NCBI RefSeq assembly: GCF_000348925.1
Contig: NZ_AODQ01000004.1
Coordinates: 23,273 to 87,272, forward strand
Direction: 5' to 3'
DNA: 64,000 nt
From: Cesiribacter andamanensis AMV16
GTDB taxonomy: Bacteria; Bacteroidota; Bacteroidia; Cytophagales; Cyclobacteriaceae
Below the pieces are notes generated by a model. It saw only the letters and a program-made list of their open reading frames with translations. It ran no database searches and was not told the origin of the DNA. Both the position numbers and the translations under genes were made by a program. This document shows, piece by piece, positions 37,901-45,348 of the stretch (positions are counted from its first letter, which is position 1; every line of letters starts with the position of its first letter).

Positions 37901-38330
37901 GCAGGGCTGGGTGCGCTTTCCGCTGCAGAAGCTGCAGCCCGGCCAGCAGCAGCTGCGCCTGCGGGCCTGGGATACCCACGGGAATATGCAGGAAGCCGAA
38001 CTCAGCTTTTTTGTGCCGGCAGCAGACAAAATCACCATTAGCCGGTTACACAATTATCCCAATCCGTTTACGGACCAGACAACCTTTGTTGTAACCCATA
38101 ACCGGGCCGGAGATGCACTGGAAGCTACCTTATTTTTGTACGGGCCCGATGGCCGCCTGCAGCGCCGCTTCAGCCAGCAGCTTGGCTCCGCCACCGGCAC
38201 CCTGGAGCTGGCCTGGGACAGCAGGGGGGAAAATTTAACCCCGGGTTTATACGTAATGAAGGTGCTGCTGCGTTCCCTTAGCGACGGCAGCGTAGCAGAA
38301 AAGGCAGAAAAATTGGTGATTCAACAGTAA
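34953..38330 (+). CDS. porU: Type IX secretion system sortase PorU
   Basis: 1125 residues from the ATG at 34953, which starts a signal peptide (VLFLLICCLCLSVPLVAQ); the open frame upstream overlaps pssA. PorU is a gingipain-like (C25) cysteine protease at the cell surface. It removes the C-terminal sorting domain of T9SS cargo and attaches the cargo to anionic lipopolysaccharide. The C25 domain lies at about 410-780. The catalytic dyad is visible: His642 in NYTGHGSRDFW and Cys676 in VTATCEFGLHDG. The C-terminus contains its own sorting-domain-like module (NYPNPFTDQTTF ... GLYVMKVLLRS). porV follows 38 bases downstream, as in many Bacteroidetes, and the two are probably cotranscribed. PorU acts with PorV, PorQ and PorZ in the attachment complex; PorQ and PorZ are not here. 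Confidence 0.95.
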   Translation: MPWRVLFLLICCLCLSVPLVAQQQSILAEGSWYRLGVTESGVYRLSTTYLRQHGILPEGADPRLLQIRGWGGGMLPEPIASPRPQDLPQLAIEVQGEEKGRLSEGDFVLFYAQGPDLLQYDPGSGWYTHQKNIYSDTAYYFIGLGPEPGLRIGQLPNLGHSLPLITSHEGVDVYEKDEVNLIQSGRRWFSDGFGYTPSRSYTTRLQELTAGTLRLQTVFVNAHESAVTFSVRLAGQPVQSLQLRGVDPYQYANKGWIGEEKTQIASSSLPAATSPLPLEISLTGSTSGNRAYLDYYLLQAPVRLRYRAAPLHFLAPQSLQHPSVTYQLADAPAGLRVWDITSPEAPMLQHSSQQGGALLFGAASSQLRSYIAFAPATAPEPRFAGRIANQNLRADLQPELVIISHPSLLAEARRLAAFRQSHDGLSTKVVTPQQVYNEFSSGRQDVTAIRDYMRHLYVQGGGRLRYLLLFGKGYYDYKGRTPQNYNLVPLYESYNSTHPISSWASDDFYGFLEDGEGDWVESESGNQSLEIGIGRLPVITPAEAKEVVDKLIAYSSEPSGLGGWRQRILFVADDDDGNVHQLDAERLSRLAQGASTPFNLRKLYLDAFPKLITPNSQTAPAARDALLQALDQGALIVNYTGHGSRDFWAAERIFSKSLAEGLKNKDRLPLIVTATCEFGLHDGPIRSGAEALLLNPRGGAIGLLTTSRPVFSHTNFQINSAFYANALPQKASEQLRLGDIMRRTKNEGVPGSGINNRNFVLLGDPSLQLAYPRQPAVVTAISSASGATDTLRAYEELLITGSILRADSSLDENFTGSLLATVYDKSDELSTLGQTAPPIQYTQRQNVLFRGETRVTAGRFSIAMVVPKNIRYELGAGRIELYATHADGRRDAGGAIETILVGGSAPAFTPDRTPPSIQLYLNDTTFVSGNPVGREALLLARLQDLNGISISYTGMGQNLEAVLNDTLTWVLNDYYTSVGGDYRQGWVRFPLQKLQPGQQQLRLRAWDTHGNMQEAELSFFVPAADKITISRLHNYPNPFTDQTTFVVTHNRAGDALEATLFLYGPDGRLQRRFSQQLGSATGTLELAWDSRGENLTPGLYVMKVLLRSLSDGSVAEKAEKLVIQQ

Positions 38331-38368
38331 TCGTTATTTCTTTCTTATATTTAAGCCGGTATAGCAAC

Positions 38369-39502
38369 ATGAACGAGATCATGCGTAAGATCTTTTTAGC
38401 ATTTATTTTTAGCCTTTCGGCCAGTTCGCTTTTTGCTCAAGTGCAGAATCCGTCGTTAGGTCAGCTCGAGGACAGTAACCCCATTATCACCGCAGTTCCC
38501 TTTCTGATGATTGCTCCGGATGCCCGCAGCGGCGGCATGGGCGATGTAGGCGGCGCCATTTCTCCCGATGCCAATTCCATGCACTGGAATATCGGCAAGA
38601 TGGCCTTCATCGAAAATAATTTTGGCGCCTCCCTCTCTTACACCCCCTGGCTGGGCAAGATTGTGGATGACATGAACATTGCCTACCTGGCGCTTTACTA
38701 CAAACTGGACGATCTGCAGGCCATTTCCGGCAGCCTGCGCTATTTTGACCTGGGTGATATTACCTTCACCGATGAAAATAACCAGATCATCCGCCCCTAC
38801 AATCCGCAGGAGTATGCCTTTGATCTGAGCTACTCCCGCAAGCTGTCCGACAAGCTGGGCATAGGGGTAACCGGCCGCTTTATTCACTCCAACCTTACCG
38901 GCGATGGGGTGAACGGATTGGATACCAAGCCCGGCAACAGCCTTGCAGCCGATATTGGCCTGTACTATACGTCTGATCTGGCAGTAGGCGCCCGCCAGGG
39001 TTCGCTGGCCTTTGCTGCGGTGGTTTCCAACATTGGCAACAAGATCTCTTATCTGGACGAAAGCACCGAAAACTTCATCCCTACCAACCTGCGCTTGGGC
39101 ACTGCCTACACCGCCTCGCTTGACCCCTACAACAAGATAACCCTTGCCGTAGACCTGAACAAGCTGCTGGTACCCACCCCTCCCACCGACCCCAACCGCT
39201 CACTGGTAAGCGGTATTTTCACCTCCTTTAGCGATGCCCCCGGCGGCTTTAGCGAAGAGGCAAAGGAAGTTAACATAGCCTCCGGCCTGGAGTACTGGTA
39301 CAATGATCTGTTTGCTGCCCGCACCGGCTACTTCTGGGAGCATGGTGAGAAAGGCGGCCGTCAGTTCTTTACCCTGGGCGTAGGGCTGCGCTACCAGGTA
39401 TTCAGCATGGACTTTGCCTACCTGATTCCCCAACAGCAGCAACATCCCCTGGCCGAAACCCTGCGCTTTACGCTGGGTGTAAATTTTGGAGGCGACAACT
39501 AA
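38369..39502 (+). CDS. porV: Type IX secretion system outer-membrane protein PorV (LptO)
   Basis: 377 residues. PorV is a FadL-like 14-stranded barrel. It binds cargo leaving SprA by the cargo's C-terminal domain and carries it to the sortase PorU. A signal peptide is clear (IFLAFIFSLSASSLFAQ); an internal ATG at 38381 gives nearly the same peptide. The mature start IITAVPFLMIAPDARSGGMG is the family's signature N-terminal plug region, followed by DVGGAISPDANSMHWN. The barrel ends in LRFTLGVNFGGDN. The gene lies right after porU, and both genes with sprA give the window three of the key outer-membrane T9SS parts. Confidence 0.95.
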   Translation: MNEIMRKIFLAFIFSLSASSLFAQVQNPSLGQLEDSNPIITAVPFLMIAPDARSGGMGDVGGAISPDANSMHWNIGKMAFIENNFGASLSYTPWLGKIVDDMNIAYLALYYKLDDLQAISGSLRYFDLGDITFTDENNQIIRPYNPQEYAFDLSYSRKLSDKLGIGVTGRFIHSNLTGDGVNGLDTKPGNSLAADIGLYYTSDLAVGARQGSLAFAAVVSNIGNKISYLDESTENFIPTNLRLGTAYTASLDPYNKITLAVDLNKLLVPTPPTDPNRSLVSGIFTSFSDAPGGFSEEAKEVNIASGLEYWYNDLFAARTGYFWEHGEKGGRQFFTLGVGLRYQVFSMDFAYLIPQQQQHPLAETLRFTLGVNFGGDN

Positions 39503-39533
39503 ACCGAACACCCCCTTTGGCGGTAGTTCTACT

Positions 39534-40802
39534 ATGCTAGATCGTAAAAGCCCACCCCCTTTTCAGAAAGTACAGCACATACAGCTACCCCAGGTAGAGC
39601 GGCACCAGCTCTCCGGCGGCATGCCGGTGCATGTGATCAATGCCGGCAAACAGCCTGTGCTGCGGCTGGAGTTCATCATCAAGAATGGTGCAGTGAGTGA
39701 GCAGGTGCTGGGGCAGTCGTTTTTTGCCACCAAAATGCTTACCGAAGGCGCCGGCCCGTACTCGTCTAAAGAAATTGCCAATATACTGGATGCACATGGC
39801 GCCCATGTAGAGCACCTGCCCGGCCTGGATTATTGCACCCTTACCCTGTATTGCCTGAGCAAGCACCTACCGGCTCTGCTGGAGCTGTTTCGGCTGGTGC
39901 TTACCGAGCCCCGTTTTCCCCAGAAAGAATTTGATATTCTGCGGGACATCAAAAAGCAGCGCATACTGGTAGACAATACCAAAAATGCGGTTGTGGCCGG
40001 CAAAAAATTCAGGGAAGTGCTTTACGGAAACCATACCTATGGCACCCACCTGACGGCTGAGGATGTAGACCGCCTGCAACTGGCCAATGTGATTGACTTC
40101 TACAAGACCAACCTGCAGAATGGCTTTGAGCTGCTGCTGGCCGGTCAGGTAGATGATGGGGTGCTGCAGCAACTGGAGCACTATTTTGGTGACCTGCCCT
40201 ACCGCAATCTCACCGGCTCGGCCCTGGAGGTACAAGGCAGCGGCAGCACGCAGCGCCATAACCTGCCCAAAGAAGACAGCCTGCAGTCAACCATCCGCAT
40301 GGGCAAGGTACTCTTTAATGTGACCCATCCCGATTTCCATACCTTTACCGTGCTGAATACCGCCCTGGGTGGCTACTTCGGCAGCCGGCTTATGAAGGAG
40401 ATCCGGGAAGAGCGCGGCTATACCTATGGCATCTACTCCAACCTGATCCCCATGAAAAACTCGGGCTACTTTGTGATTGGCACCGATGTGGTAGGTGAGC
40501 ATACCGAAGATACCCTGCAGGAGATCGAGCGGCAAATTCGCCTGCTGCAAACGGAGCCAATGCCAGATGAAGAGCTGGAGATCATCAAAAACTATATGGT
40601 GGGCTCCTTCCTGGGCAGCATGAACACCCCCTTTGCGCTGGCCGATAAGTTTAAGACCGTGTATTTCAATGGCCTGGGGCTGGAGTTCTTCAACGAACAT
40701 GTGCGCCAGATCTATGCTGCCTCCGCCCAGGACATTCAACGCCTGGCCCGGCAGTACCTGGACCCGGCCTCTTTTGCCACAGTGGTGGTGGGCATGGTAT
40801 AA
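39534..40802 (+). CDS. M16 family peptidase-like protein (non-catalytic type)
   Basis: 422 residues from the ATG at 39534; an upstream alternative start lies in the porV end. M16 proteins are built from two similar halves. The first half here (about 45-240) has GQSFFATKMLTEGAGPYSS in the place of the zinc motif HxxEH, so it cannot bind catalytic zinc. The second half (about 260-415) has EERGYTYGIYSNLIP, the Arg/Tyr pair that helps bind substrate. This fits the R/Y-type partner of heterodimeric M16 peptidases, whose zinc-bearing partner is usually adjacent but is not seen here. There is no clear signal peptide. It could be assembled with a partner encoded elsewhere or act as a binding protein; position alone suggests a link to the T9SS genes upstream. 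Confidence 0.8.
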   Translation: MLDRKSPPPFQKVQHIQLPQVERHQLSGGMPVHVINAGKQPVLRLEFIIKNGAVSEQVLGQSFFATKMLTEGAGPYSSKEIANILDAHGAHVEHLPGLDYCTLTLYCLSKHLPALLELFRLVLTEPRFPQKEFDILRDIKKQRILVDNTKNAVVAGKKFREVLYGNHTYGTHLTAEDVDRLQLANVIDFYKTNLQNGFELLLAGQVDDGVLQQLEHYFGDLPYRNLTGSALEVQGSGSTQRHNLPKEDSLQSTIRMGKVLFNVTHPDFHTFTVLNTALGGYFGSRLMKEIREERGYTYGIYSNLIPMKNSGYFVIGTDVVGEHTEDTLQEIERQIRLLQTEPMPDEELEIIKNYMVGSFLGSMNTPFALADKFKTVYFNGLGLEFFNEHVRQIYAASAQDIQRLARQYLDPASFATVVVGMV

Positions 40803-40823
40803 CATACCCCCCTTAAAAGAAAG

Positions 40824-40851
40824 AAGGGTAGCGCATGGGCTACCCTTTTTT
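40824..40851 (+). terminator. Rho-independent terminator
   Basis: A 9-bp stem (40824-40832 AAGGGTAGC with 40839-40847 GCTACCCTT) with a 6-base loop is followed by a T run, 21 bases after the M16 stop codon. Confidence 0.85.
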
Positions 40852-41197
40852 GCATTATCAACATACCTATTATTACGCATTGCTGGTACCGGACTGCGGC
40901 AGTTGCCTGCCGGTGTAGTGCTCCGGTGATTGTTTTGCAGTGTCTGAGCGGCCATCTTAAGCAGCTACTGCTCTGCTGGTGCTTTGCTAGTCCAGATCCT
41001 TTCTCACCCGCCTCTCTACTCCAGCACACACACTGTTCCGGGAGGGCTGTTAGCACAGACCCTGTTTTGGATTCTACACTGCTAAATAAGCAAAATTTGC
41101 GTTAACAAATTATAATTATTGTACTTAATCCTTAGGCATGTAAGAAAAAGCCCTGATGCCTACCAATAGCCACCGCCGAGCTTTTCTCCCGGGGGTA

Positions 41198-41227
41198 TTG
41201 GGGAAGTCGGCAGGATACGTACCTTTA
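41198..41227 (+). promoter_or_regulatory. Candidate Bacteroidetes-type promoter
   Basis: TTG at 41198-41200, a 19-base spacer and TACCTTTA at 41220-41227 match the consensus with one mismatch in the -7 box (A for G). The glycosyltransferase ATG is 37 bases further on. Confidence 0.4.
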
Positions 41228-41263
41228 TAGAAGCAAGGGGCTGAGCGCCCTTTAGAAGCAGTT

Positions 41264-42136
41264 ATGAAGGTTATCGGATTTACATTTATACGAAACGCCA
41301 TAAAGTACGATTATCCCATCCGGGAGGCTATTTTATCCATTCTTCCGCTCTGTCAGGAAGTGGTGGTAGCCGTAGGCAATTCTGATGATGCCACCCTGGA
41401 GCTGGTGCAGCAGCTTGCCCCCGGCAAGATCCGCATTATTCAGACCCAATGGGACGAAACCCTCCGCCAGGGGGGACAGGTGCTGGCCGAAGAAACCAAC
41501 AAAGCCTTTGCCGCCGTAGCCGAAGATGCCGACTGGGCCTTTTACATACAGGGCGATGAGGTGATCCACGAGCAGTACCTCCCTGCCATACAGGCCGGCA
41601 TGCAGCGCTGGAAGGAGGATAAGGGGGTAGACGGCCTGCTCTTCAACTACCTTCACTTTTATGGCTCGTATGATTATGTGGGGGATGCCTACAGCTGGTA
41701 CCGCCGGGAGATCCGCATTGTGCGGCCCACTAAAAGGATCTATTCTTACAAGGATGCGCAGGGCTTTCGCAAGGACAACAACCAAAAACTGCGGGTAAAG
41801 CCTCTGGATGCCTGGGTATACCACTATGGCTGGGTACGCCCCCCAAAAACCATGATTGAAAAGCACCGGGATACGCGCAAATTTTACACCGACGATGCCA
41901 CCATTGCCCAGCGCTGGGGCAACAAAGAAGAGTTTGATTATGGCAGCATTGACTCGCTGGCGCCCTTTAGCGGTACGCACCCGGCCGTTATGCAGGAGCG
42001 TATTAAAAAGATCAACTGGCGCTTTGATTTTGACCCCAGCTTTAACCGGCTGCGGCCCAAAGACCGCTTTCGGCGCCTGGTGGAAAACCTGACCGGCTAC
42101 CGCCCCTTTGAATACAAGAACTACAAAATTGTCTGA
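41264..42136 (+). CDS. Glycosyltransferase-like protein
   Basis: 290 residues. The N-terminus GFTFIRNAIKYDYPIREAIL followed by CQEVVVAVGNSDDATLELVQ has the look of a family 2-type sugar-transferase fold, with an acidic NSDD nucleotide site rather than the usual DDGS. The later ADWAFYIQGDEVIHEQYLP has the metal site in GDE (a DxD-like motif). It lacks membrane segments and so is a cytosolic or peripheral enzyme. A terminator and its own promoter separate it from the M16 gene, and paaR follows 66 bases downstream. The substrate is unknown; a role in surface glycan synthesis is inference. Confidence 0.75.
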   Translation: MKVIGFTFIRNAIKYDYPIREAILSILPLCQEVVVAVGNSDDATLELVQQLAPGKIRIIQTQWDETLRQGGQVLAEETNKAFAAVAEDADWAFYIQGDEVIHEQYLPAIQAGMQRWKEDKGVDGLLFNYLHFYGSYDYVGDAYSWYRREIRIVRPTKRIYSYKDAQGFRKDNNQKLRVKPLDAWVYHYGWVRPPKTMIEKHRDTRKFYTDDATIAQRWGNKEEFDYGSIDSLAPFSGTHPAVMQERIKKINWRFDFDPSFNRLRPKDRFRRLVENLTGYRPFEYKNYKIV

Positions 42137-42163
42137 AAAAGGCCCGAAAAGAAGAAACTGCTA

Positions 42164-42194
42164 TTGCTAACGAACGTTAGGTTGTATAGATTTG
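42164..42194 (+). promoter_or_regulatory. Promoter of the paa operon
   Basis: TTG at 42164-42166, a 20-base spacer, and TAGATTTG at 42187-42194 match the Bacteroidetes promoter consensus exactly. The paaR ATG at 42203 is only 8 bases past the -7 box, so the transcript should be leaderless or nearly so. The 14-base operator at 42167-42180 fills most of the spacer, immediately after the TTG. Confidence 0.7.
42167..42180. promoter_or_regulatory. PaaR operator
   Basis: CTAACGAACGTTAG: 6-bp arms (CTAACG and CGTTAG) around a 2-base centre. It fits the operator consensus CNAACGNNCGTTNG that I recall for the phenylacetate repressor PaaR of Thermus thermophilus. It lies in the spacer of the promoter of the TetR gene and paaABCD, so bound repressor would block RNA polymerase. 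Release by phenylacetyl-CoA is known for PaaR; for this protein it is inferred. Confidence 0.75.
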
Positions 42195-42202
42195 TTAGAA
42201 GA

Positions 42203-42787
42203 ATGAACGGAAGAGTACTCTCAAAAAAGAAGCAGGTAGAACAAACGGCTACCTCCCTGTTCCAGCAGCGGGGCTATGCCGCTACCTCCATGCGCGATAT
42301 GGCACAGGCCCTGGGCATAGAAGCGGCCAGCCTGTACTCGCACATTCGCAGCAAGGAAGAGATTTTGCAGAACATCTGTTTTCGGATGGCCCGCCTGTTC
42401 TTTGCTGCGCAGGATGAAGCCCTGAGTGGCTTTACCGGTACTGCTTCCGAAAAACTGTCCCGGGCCATTGTGGCCCACATCAAAGCCATTACGGAAGATA
42501 CATCTGCCTCAGCCGTATTCTTTTCGGAGTGGCGGCACCTGAGCGAGCCGCACCTGTCGGAATTTAAAGAAATGCAGGCACGTTATGAGGGTACGTTCCG
42601 GGAGATTCTGCATGAGGGGCTGGGCTCAGGCGAGTTTGTGGACCTGGATGAGAAATTTGCCATGCTCACCATACTCTCGGCCCTTAACTGGACCCATCAG
42701 TGGTTTAAGCCCAGCGGCCGCATGAGTGCCGAAGAGATTGGCCAGCGGCTGGCCGATGTGATATTAAACGGATTACGAAAGAAATAA
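42203..42787 (+). CDS. paaR: TetR family regulator, probable PaaR
   Basis: 194 residues from the ATG at 42203; a TTG at 42164 in frame is part of the promoter and is rejected. The N-terminal TetR helix-turn-helix is clear: QVEQTATSLFQQRGYAATSM (about 11-30), RDMAQALGIEAASLYSHIRS (about 31-50) and KEEILQNI. The ligand domain (about 65-194) is of the TetR_C group found with fatty-acid and aromatic-acid CoA regulators. It sits directly ahead of paaA (12-base gap), and a PaaR-type operator overlaps its promoter, so autoregulation and control of paaABCD by phenylacetyl-CoA is likely. The specific name rests on context plus operator, not on sequence identity. Confidence 0.82.
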   Translation: MNGRVLSKKKQVEQTATSLFQQRGYAATSMRDMAQALGIEAASLYSHIRSKEEILQNICFRMARLFFAAQDEALSGFTGTASEKLSRAIVAHIKAITEDTSASAVFFSEWRHLSEPHLSEFKEMQARYEGTFREILHEGLGSGEFVDLDEKFAMLTILSALNWTHQWFKPSGRMSAEEIGQRLADVILNGLRKK

Positions 42788-42799
42788 ACCTATACGCAT

Positions 42800-43789
42800 A
42801 TGTACGGTGGTGGAAATACATTCGAAAAACTGCAGGGCACGGATCTGCAAAACGAAGATCCCCAGAAACTGGCCGAATTTGAAGCCCGCATCCAGCGGGG
42901 CGAAAAAATAGAGCCTGCCGACTGGATGCCGGCCCTGTACCGCAAGCAGCTGGTCCGCATGATCGAGCAGCACGGCCATAGCGAGATCATTGGCGCCCTG
43001 CCCGAAGGCACCTGGATCACCCGCGCCCCAGGCTTTAAGCGCAAACTCTCGCTCATGGCCAAGGTGCAGGATGAGGTAGGCCACGCCCAGCTGCTCTATG
43101 CCGCTGCCGAAACCCTGGGCAAGCCCCGGGAGCAGATGATCGACGACCTGATCAACGGCAAATCCAAATATTCCAACATCTTTAACTACCCGGCCTTTAC
43201 CTGGGCCGATGCCTGCACCATTAGCTGGCTGGTAGATGCCGGCGCCATTGTAAACCAGCTGGCCAACAGCCGGGGCAGCTACGGTCCCTACTGCCGGGCC
43301 CTGGAGCGCATCTGCGCCGAAGAAAGCTTTCACCTCAAGTATGGCCATCATGCCGTGATTCACCTGGCTACGGGTACCCCTAAGCAGCGCGAGATGATGC
43401 AGGCTGCCCTTAACCGCTGGTGGGGCCCGCTGATGCACTTCTTTGGTCCGCCCGATAAAATGAGCGTCCATTCCGAAACCCTCATGCGCTGGAAGGTAAA
43501 AATGGCCTCTAATGATGACATGCGCCAGCAGTTTCTGGACATGTACGTGCCCAAGATCTGGGAACTGGGCCTCACCATTCCCGACCCGCTCCTGCGCAAG
43601 AATGAAGAAACCGGCAAGTGGGACTACACCGAGCCCGACTGGGAAGAATTTAAGCGAGTGATCAATGGCGATGGCCCCCTGAACAAGGAGCGCCTGGCCG
43701 TGCGCCGCACGGCTGAAGAGCGGGGCAAATGGGTGCGCGACGCCATGAAAAAAGTGGCCGCCAAAGAATACGTTACACCCCTGGCCTAA
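42800..43789 (+). CDS. paaA: 1,2-phenylacetyl-CoA epoxidase, catalytic subunit PaaA
   Basis: 329 residues. PaaA is the di-iron oxygenase subunit that epoxidises the ring of phenylacetyl-CoA. The family start ([12 protein letters not shown]... [22 protein letters not shown]) is intact. The iron-binding ExxH pairs are visible: [18 protein letters not shown] and [14 protein letters not shown]. The other ligand region is around [16 protein letters not shown]. PaaA works in a PaaABC(E) complex with the non-catalytic PaaC, the bridging PaaB and the reductase PaaE. It is the first structural gene after paaR. Confidence 0.95.
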   Translation: MYGGGNTFEKLQGTDLQNEDPQKLAEFEARIQRGEKIEPADWMPALYRKQLVRMIEQHGHSEIIGALPEGTWITRAPGFKRKLSLMAKVQDEVGHAQLLYAAAETLGKPREQMIDDLINGKSKYSNIFNYPAFTWADACTISWLVDAGAIVNQLANSRGSYGPYCRALERICAEESFHLKYGHHAVIHLATGTPKQREMMQAALNRWWGPLMHFFGPPDKMSVHSETLMRWKVKMASNDDMRQQFLDMYVPKIWELGLTIPDPLLRKNEETGKWDYTEPDWEEFKRVINGDGPLNKERLAVRRTAEERGKWVRDAMKKVAAKEYVTPLA

Positions 43790-43861
43790 GGAGTGGAGCC
43801 GGTGCAAGCGCCCTTGTACCGGCTTTTCGCCTACAGGCTTGAACGATCCGCCGCTGCGCTC

Positions 43862-43903
43862 CATTGTCCATTGTCCAACGTCTATTGTCCACTGTCTATT
43901 AAC
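43862..43903 (+). repeat. Heptanucleotide tandem repeat
   Basis: Six imperfect copies of a 7-base unit in a row: CATTGTC, CATTGTC, CAACGTC, TATTGTC, CACTGTC, TATTAAC. They end three bases before the paaB ATG. Similar short tandem heptamers are known from some bacterial genomes. The array could affect translation start of paaB or form an unstable spacer. Confidence 0.7.
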
Positions 43904-43906
43904 TCC

Positions 43907-44551
43907 ATGGCCTCTACCTTCATCCAATCCCTCGACCCCCGGGTAACCCGCCTGCAGATGCCCGAAGATATTAACCAGCAGCCTCTGCAAAGCGAGGCCT
44001 TAGATCAGCTGGTAACCTTTCAGGTATTTATGCAGAAAAAGGAAGGGAAGAACTTTGAACATGCCGGTATTGTGCATGCCCCAACCGTAGAGCTGGCCCT
44101 GCTCTATGCCAAGGAGCAGTACAGCCGCCGCTTTACCTGCAGCGGTATGGCCGTAGCCGAAACCAGCACCGTAATGGCCAGCCCCTATACCGATGGCGGC
44201 ATCAGCGTATACCAGTTGCTGGAGGGCGAAGCCGAAGCCACCACCGCCACTGCCGACGTCTATGAAGTATTTCACCTGATGAAACGCGGAAAGCAGCATG
44301 AGCATGCCGGCAGTGTAGAGGCCAATTCGGTAGAAGATGCCTTTTACAAAGCCAAAGAAAGCCTTATGCCCGAAAAGCCCGTGCTGAACATCTGGCTCAT
44401 CCGGCGCGATGATCTGCTGACGGTAGATGAGGAAGACAAAGACATCTGGAACACCCTGCCCGAAAAAGGCTACCGGGATGCCGCCGCTTACAAGGCCGGC
44501 GATAAGCTAAAAGATTTCAAGGAAAAGAACGAGGCCACCTCTTCTCACTAA
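43907..44551 (+). CDS. paaB: 1,2-phenylacetyl-CoA epoxidase subunit PaaB, two-domain form
   Basis: 214 residues from the ATG at 43907; an earlier in-frame start at 43793 would read through the tandem repeat and lacks family features. E. coli PaaB has about 95 residues; here two PaaB-like units follow each other. Unit 1 (about 30-105) contains VTFQVFMQKKEGKNFEHAGI and VELALLYAKEQYSRRFTCS. Unit 2 (about 118-180) contains ADVYEVFHLMKRGKQHEHAG and VEDAFYKAKESLMPEKPVLN, closest to the standard protein (YEVFVRGKQGLSHRHVGS). PaaB bridges the PaaAC complexes. The duplication may be usual in this lineage, but I could not check. It is followed by paaC after 11 bases. Confidence 0.88.
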   Translation: MASTFIQSLDPRVTRLQMPEDINQQPLQSEALDQLVTFQVFMQKKEGKNFEHAGIVHAPTVELALLYAKEQYSRRFTCSGMAVAETSTVMASPYTDGGISVYQLLEGEAEATTATADVYEVFHLMKRGKQHEHAGSVEANSVEDAFYKAKESLMPEKPVLNIWLIRRDDLLTVDEEDKDIWNTLPEKGYRDAAAYKAGDKLKDFKEKNEATSSH

Positions 44552-44562
44552 TACGCTCCCCC

Positions 44563-45318
44563 ATGAATACCGATGCCTTAAAAGAACTGCTTTACAAAAT
44601 AGCCGATGATCAGCTGATCCTGGGCCACCGTAACTCCGAGTGGACCGGTGTAGGCCCGCTGCTGGAAGAAGACATTGCCTTCTCGTCCATGGCGCAGGAT
44701 AAGGTAGGCCAGAGCTACCAGCTCTACCAGATGCTGCACCAGATGGGTGAACAGGAGCCCGATACGGTGGCCTTTATGCGCAATGCCAACCAGTTTCATA
44801 ACAGCCAGTTTGTAGAGCTGCCTGTGGGCGAATATGATTTCAGCCTGATCCGTCACTTTCTCTTTGACCATGCCGAGCTGATCCGCTTTAGCATGCTGAG
44901 CCAGAGCAGCTACGAACCGCTGGCGCAGCTGGCCCGTAAGATCAAGGGTGAGCTCAAGTACCATGTGATGCATGCCAACAGCATCATCAAGCAGCTGGGC
45001 AATGCTACCGAAGAGAGCATCAGCCGCCTGCAAAAGAGCCTGGAAGGGGCCCTGCCCTACGCTCTGGGTCTTTTTGAGCCTTCTCCTTTTGAAGAAGCGC
45101 TGAAAGAAGGGGGTATCTTTGAAGGCGAAACTGCCCTGCAGGCCAAATGGGAAGAAAGCATCCGCAAGATTGTGGAGCAGACGGCCCTGCAGCTGCCCGA
45201 CCTCAAAACGCTTACTCCCGTATATGGCGGCCGCAGCGGCGTTCATACCGAGCACCTGCAGCCTCTGCTGGACGAAATGGCCGAAGTGTTTCGGGTAGAT
45301 CCTACCGCAGAGTGGTAG
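44563..45318 (+). CDS. paaC: 1,2-phenylacetyl-CoA epoxidase, structural subunit PaaC
   Basis: 251 residues. PaaC is the non-catalytic, ferritin-like partner of PaaA. The start LLYKIADDQLILGHRNSEWTG and the following FSSMAQDKVGQSYQLYQMLHQMG are family signatures; in this helix the iron ligand positions of PaaA (ExxH) are lost, as expected. The middle motif LPVGEYDFSLIRHFLFDHAE and the C-terminal GGRSGVHTEHLQPLLDEMAEV, shortened here, are conserved in PaaC. It lies between paaB and paaD in the standard order. Confidence 0.95.
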   Translation: MNTDALKELLYKIADDQLILGHRNSEWTGVGPLLEEDIAFSSMAQDKVGQSYQLYQMLHQMGEQEPDTVAFMRNANQFHNSQFVELPVGEYDFSLIRHFLFDHAELIRFSMLSQSSYEPLAQLARKIKGELKYHVMHANSIIKQLGNATEESISRLQKSLEGALPYALGLFEPSPFEEALKEGGIFEGETALQAKWEESIRKIVEQTALQLPDLKTLTPVYGGRSGVHTEHLQPLLDEMAEVFRVDPTAEW

Positions 45319-45348
45319 CCCCACAGATCTGATAGTACCCTAATCCCT

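Larger units (their letters stand above)
40803..41263. other. Intergenic region with terminator and promoter
   Basis: 461 bases between the M16 gene and a glycosyltransferase gene. It contains the terminator at 40824-40851 and a candidate promoter at 41198-41227. The stretch 41080-41130 is very AT-rich. No gene, tRNA or repeat is visible. Confidence 0.55.

Noticed and set aside
39486..39533. Upstream extension of the M16 gene
   Set aside because: It overlaps the porV end and has a TTG start; ATG at 39534 is more natural.
43793..43906. Upstream extension of paaB
   Set aside because: It would read the heptamer tandem repeat as protein and adds no PaaB feature.
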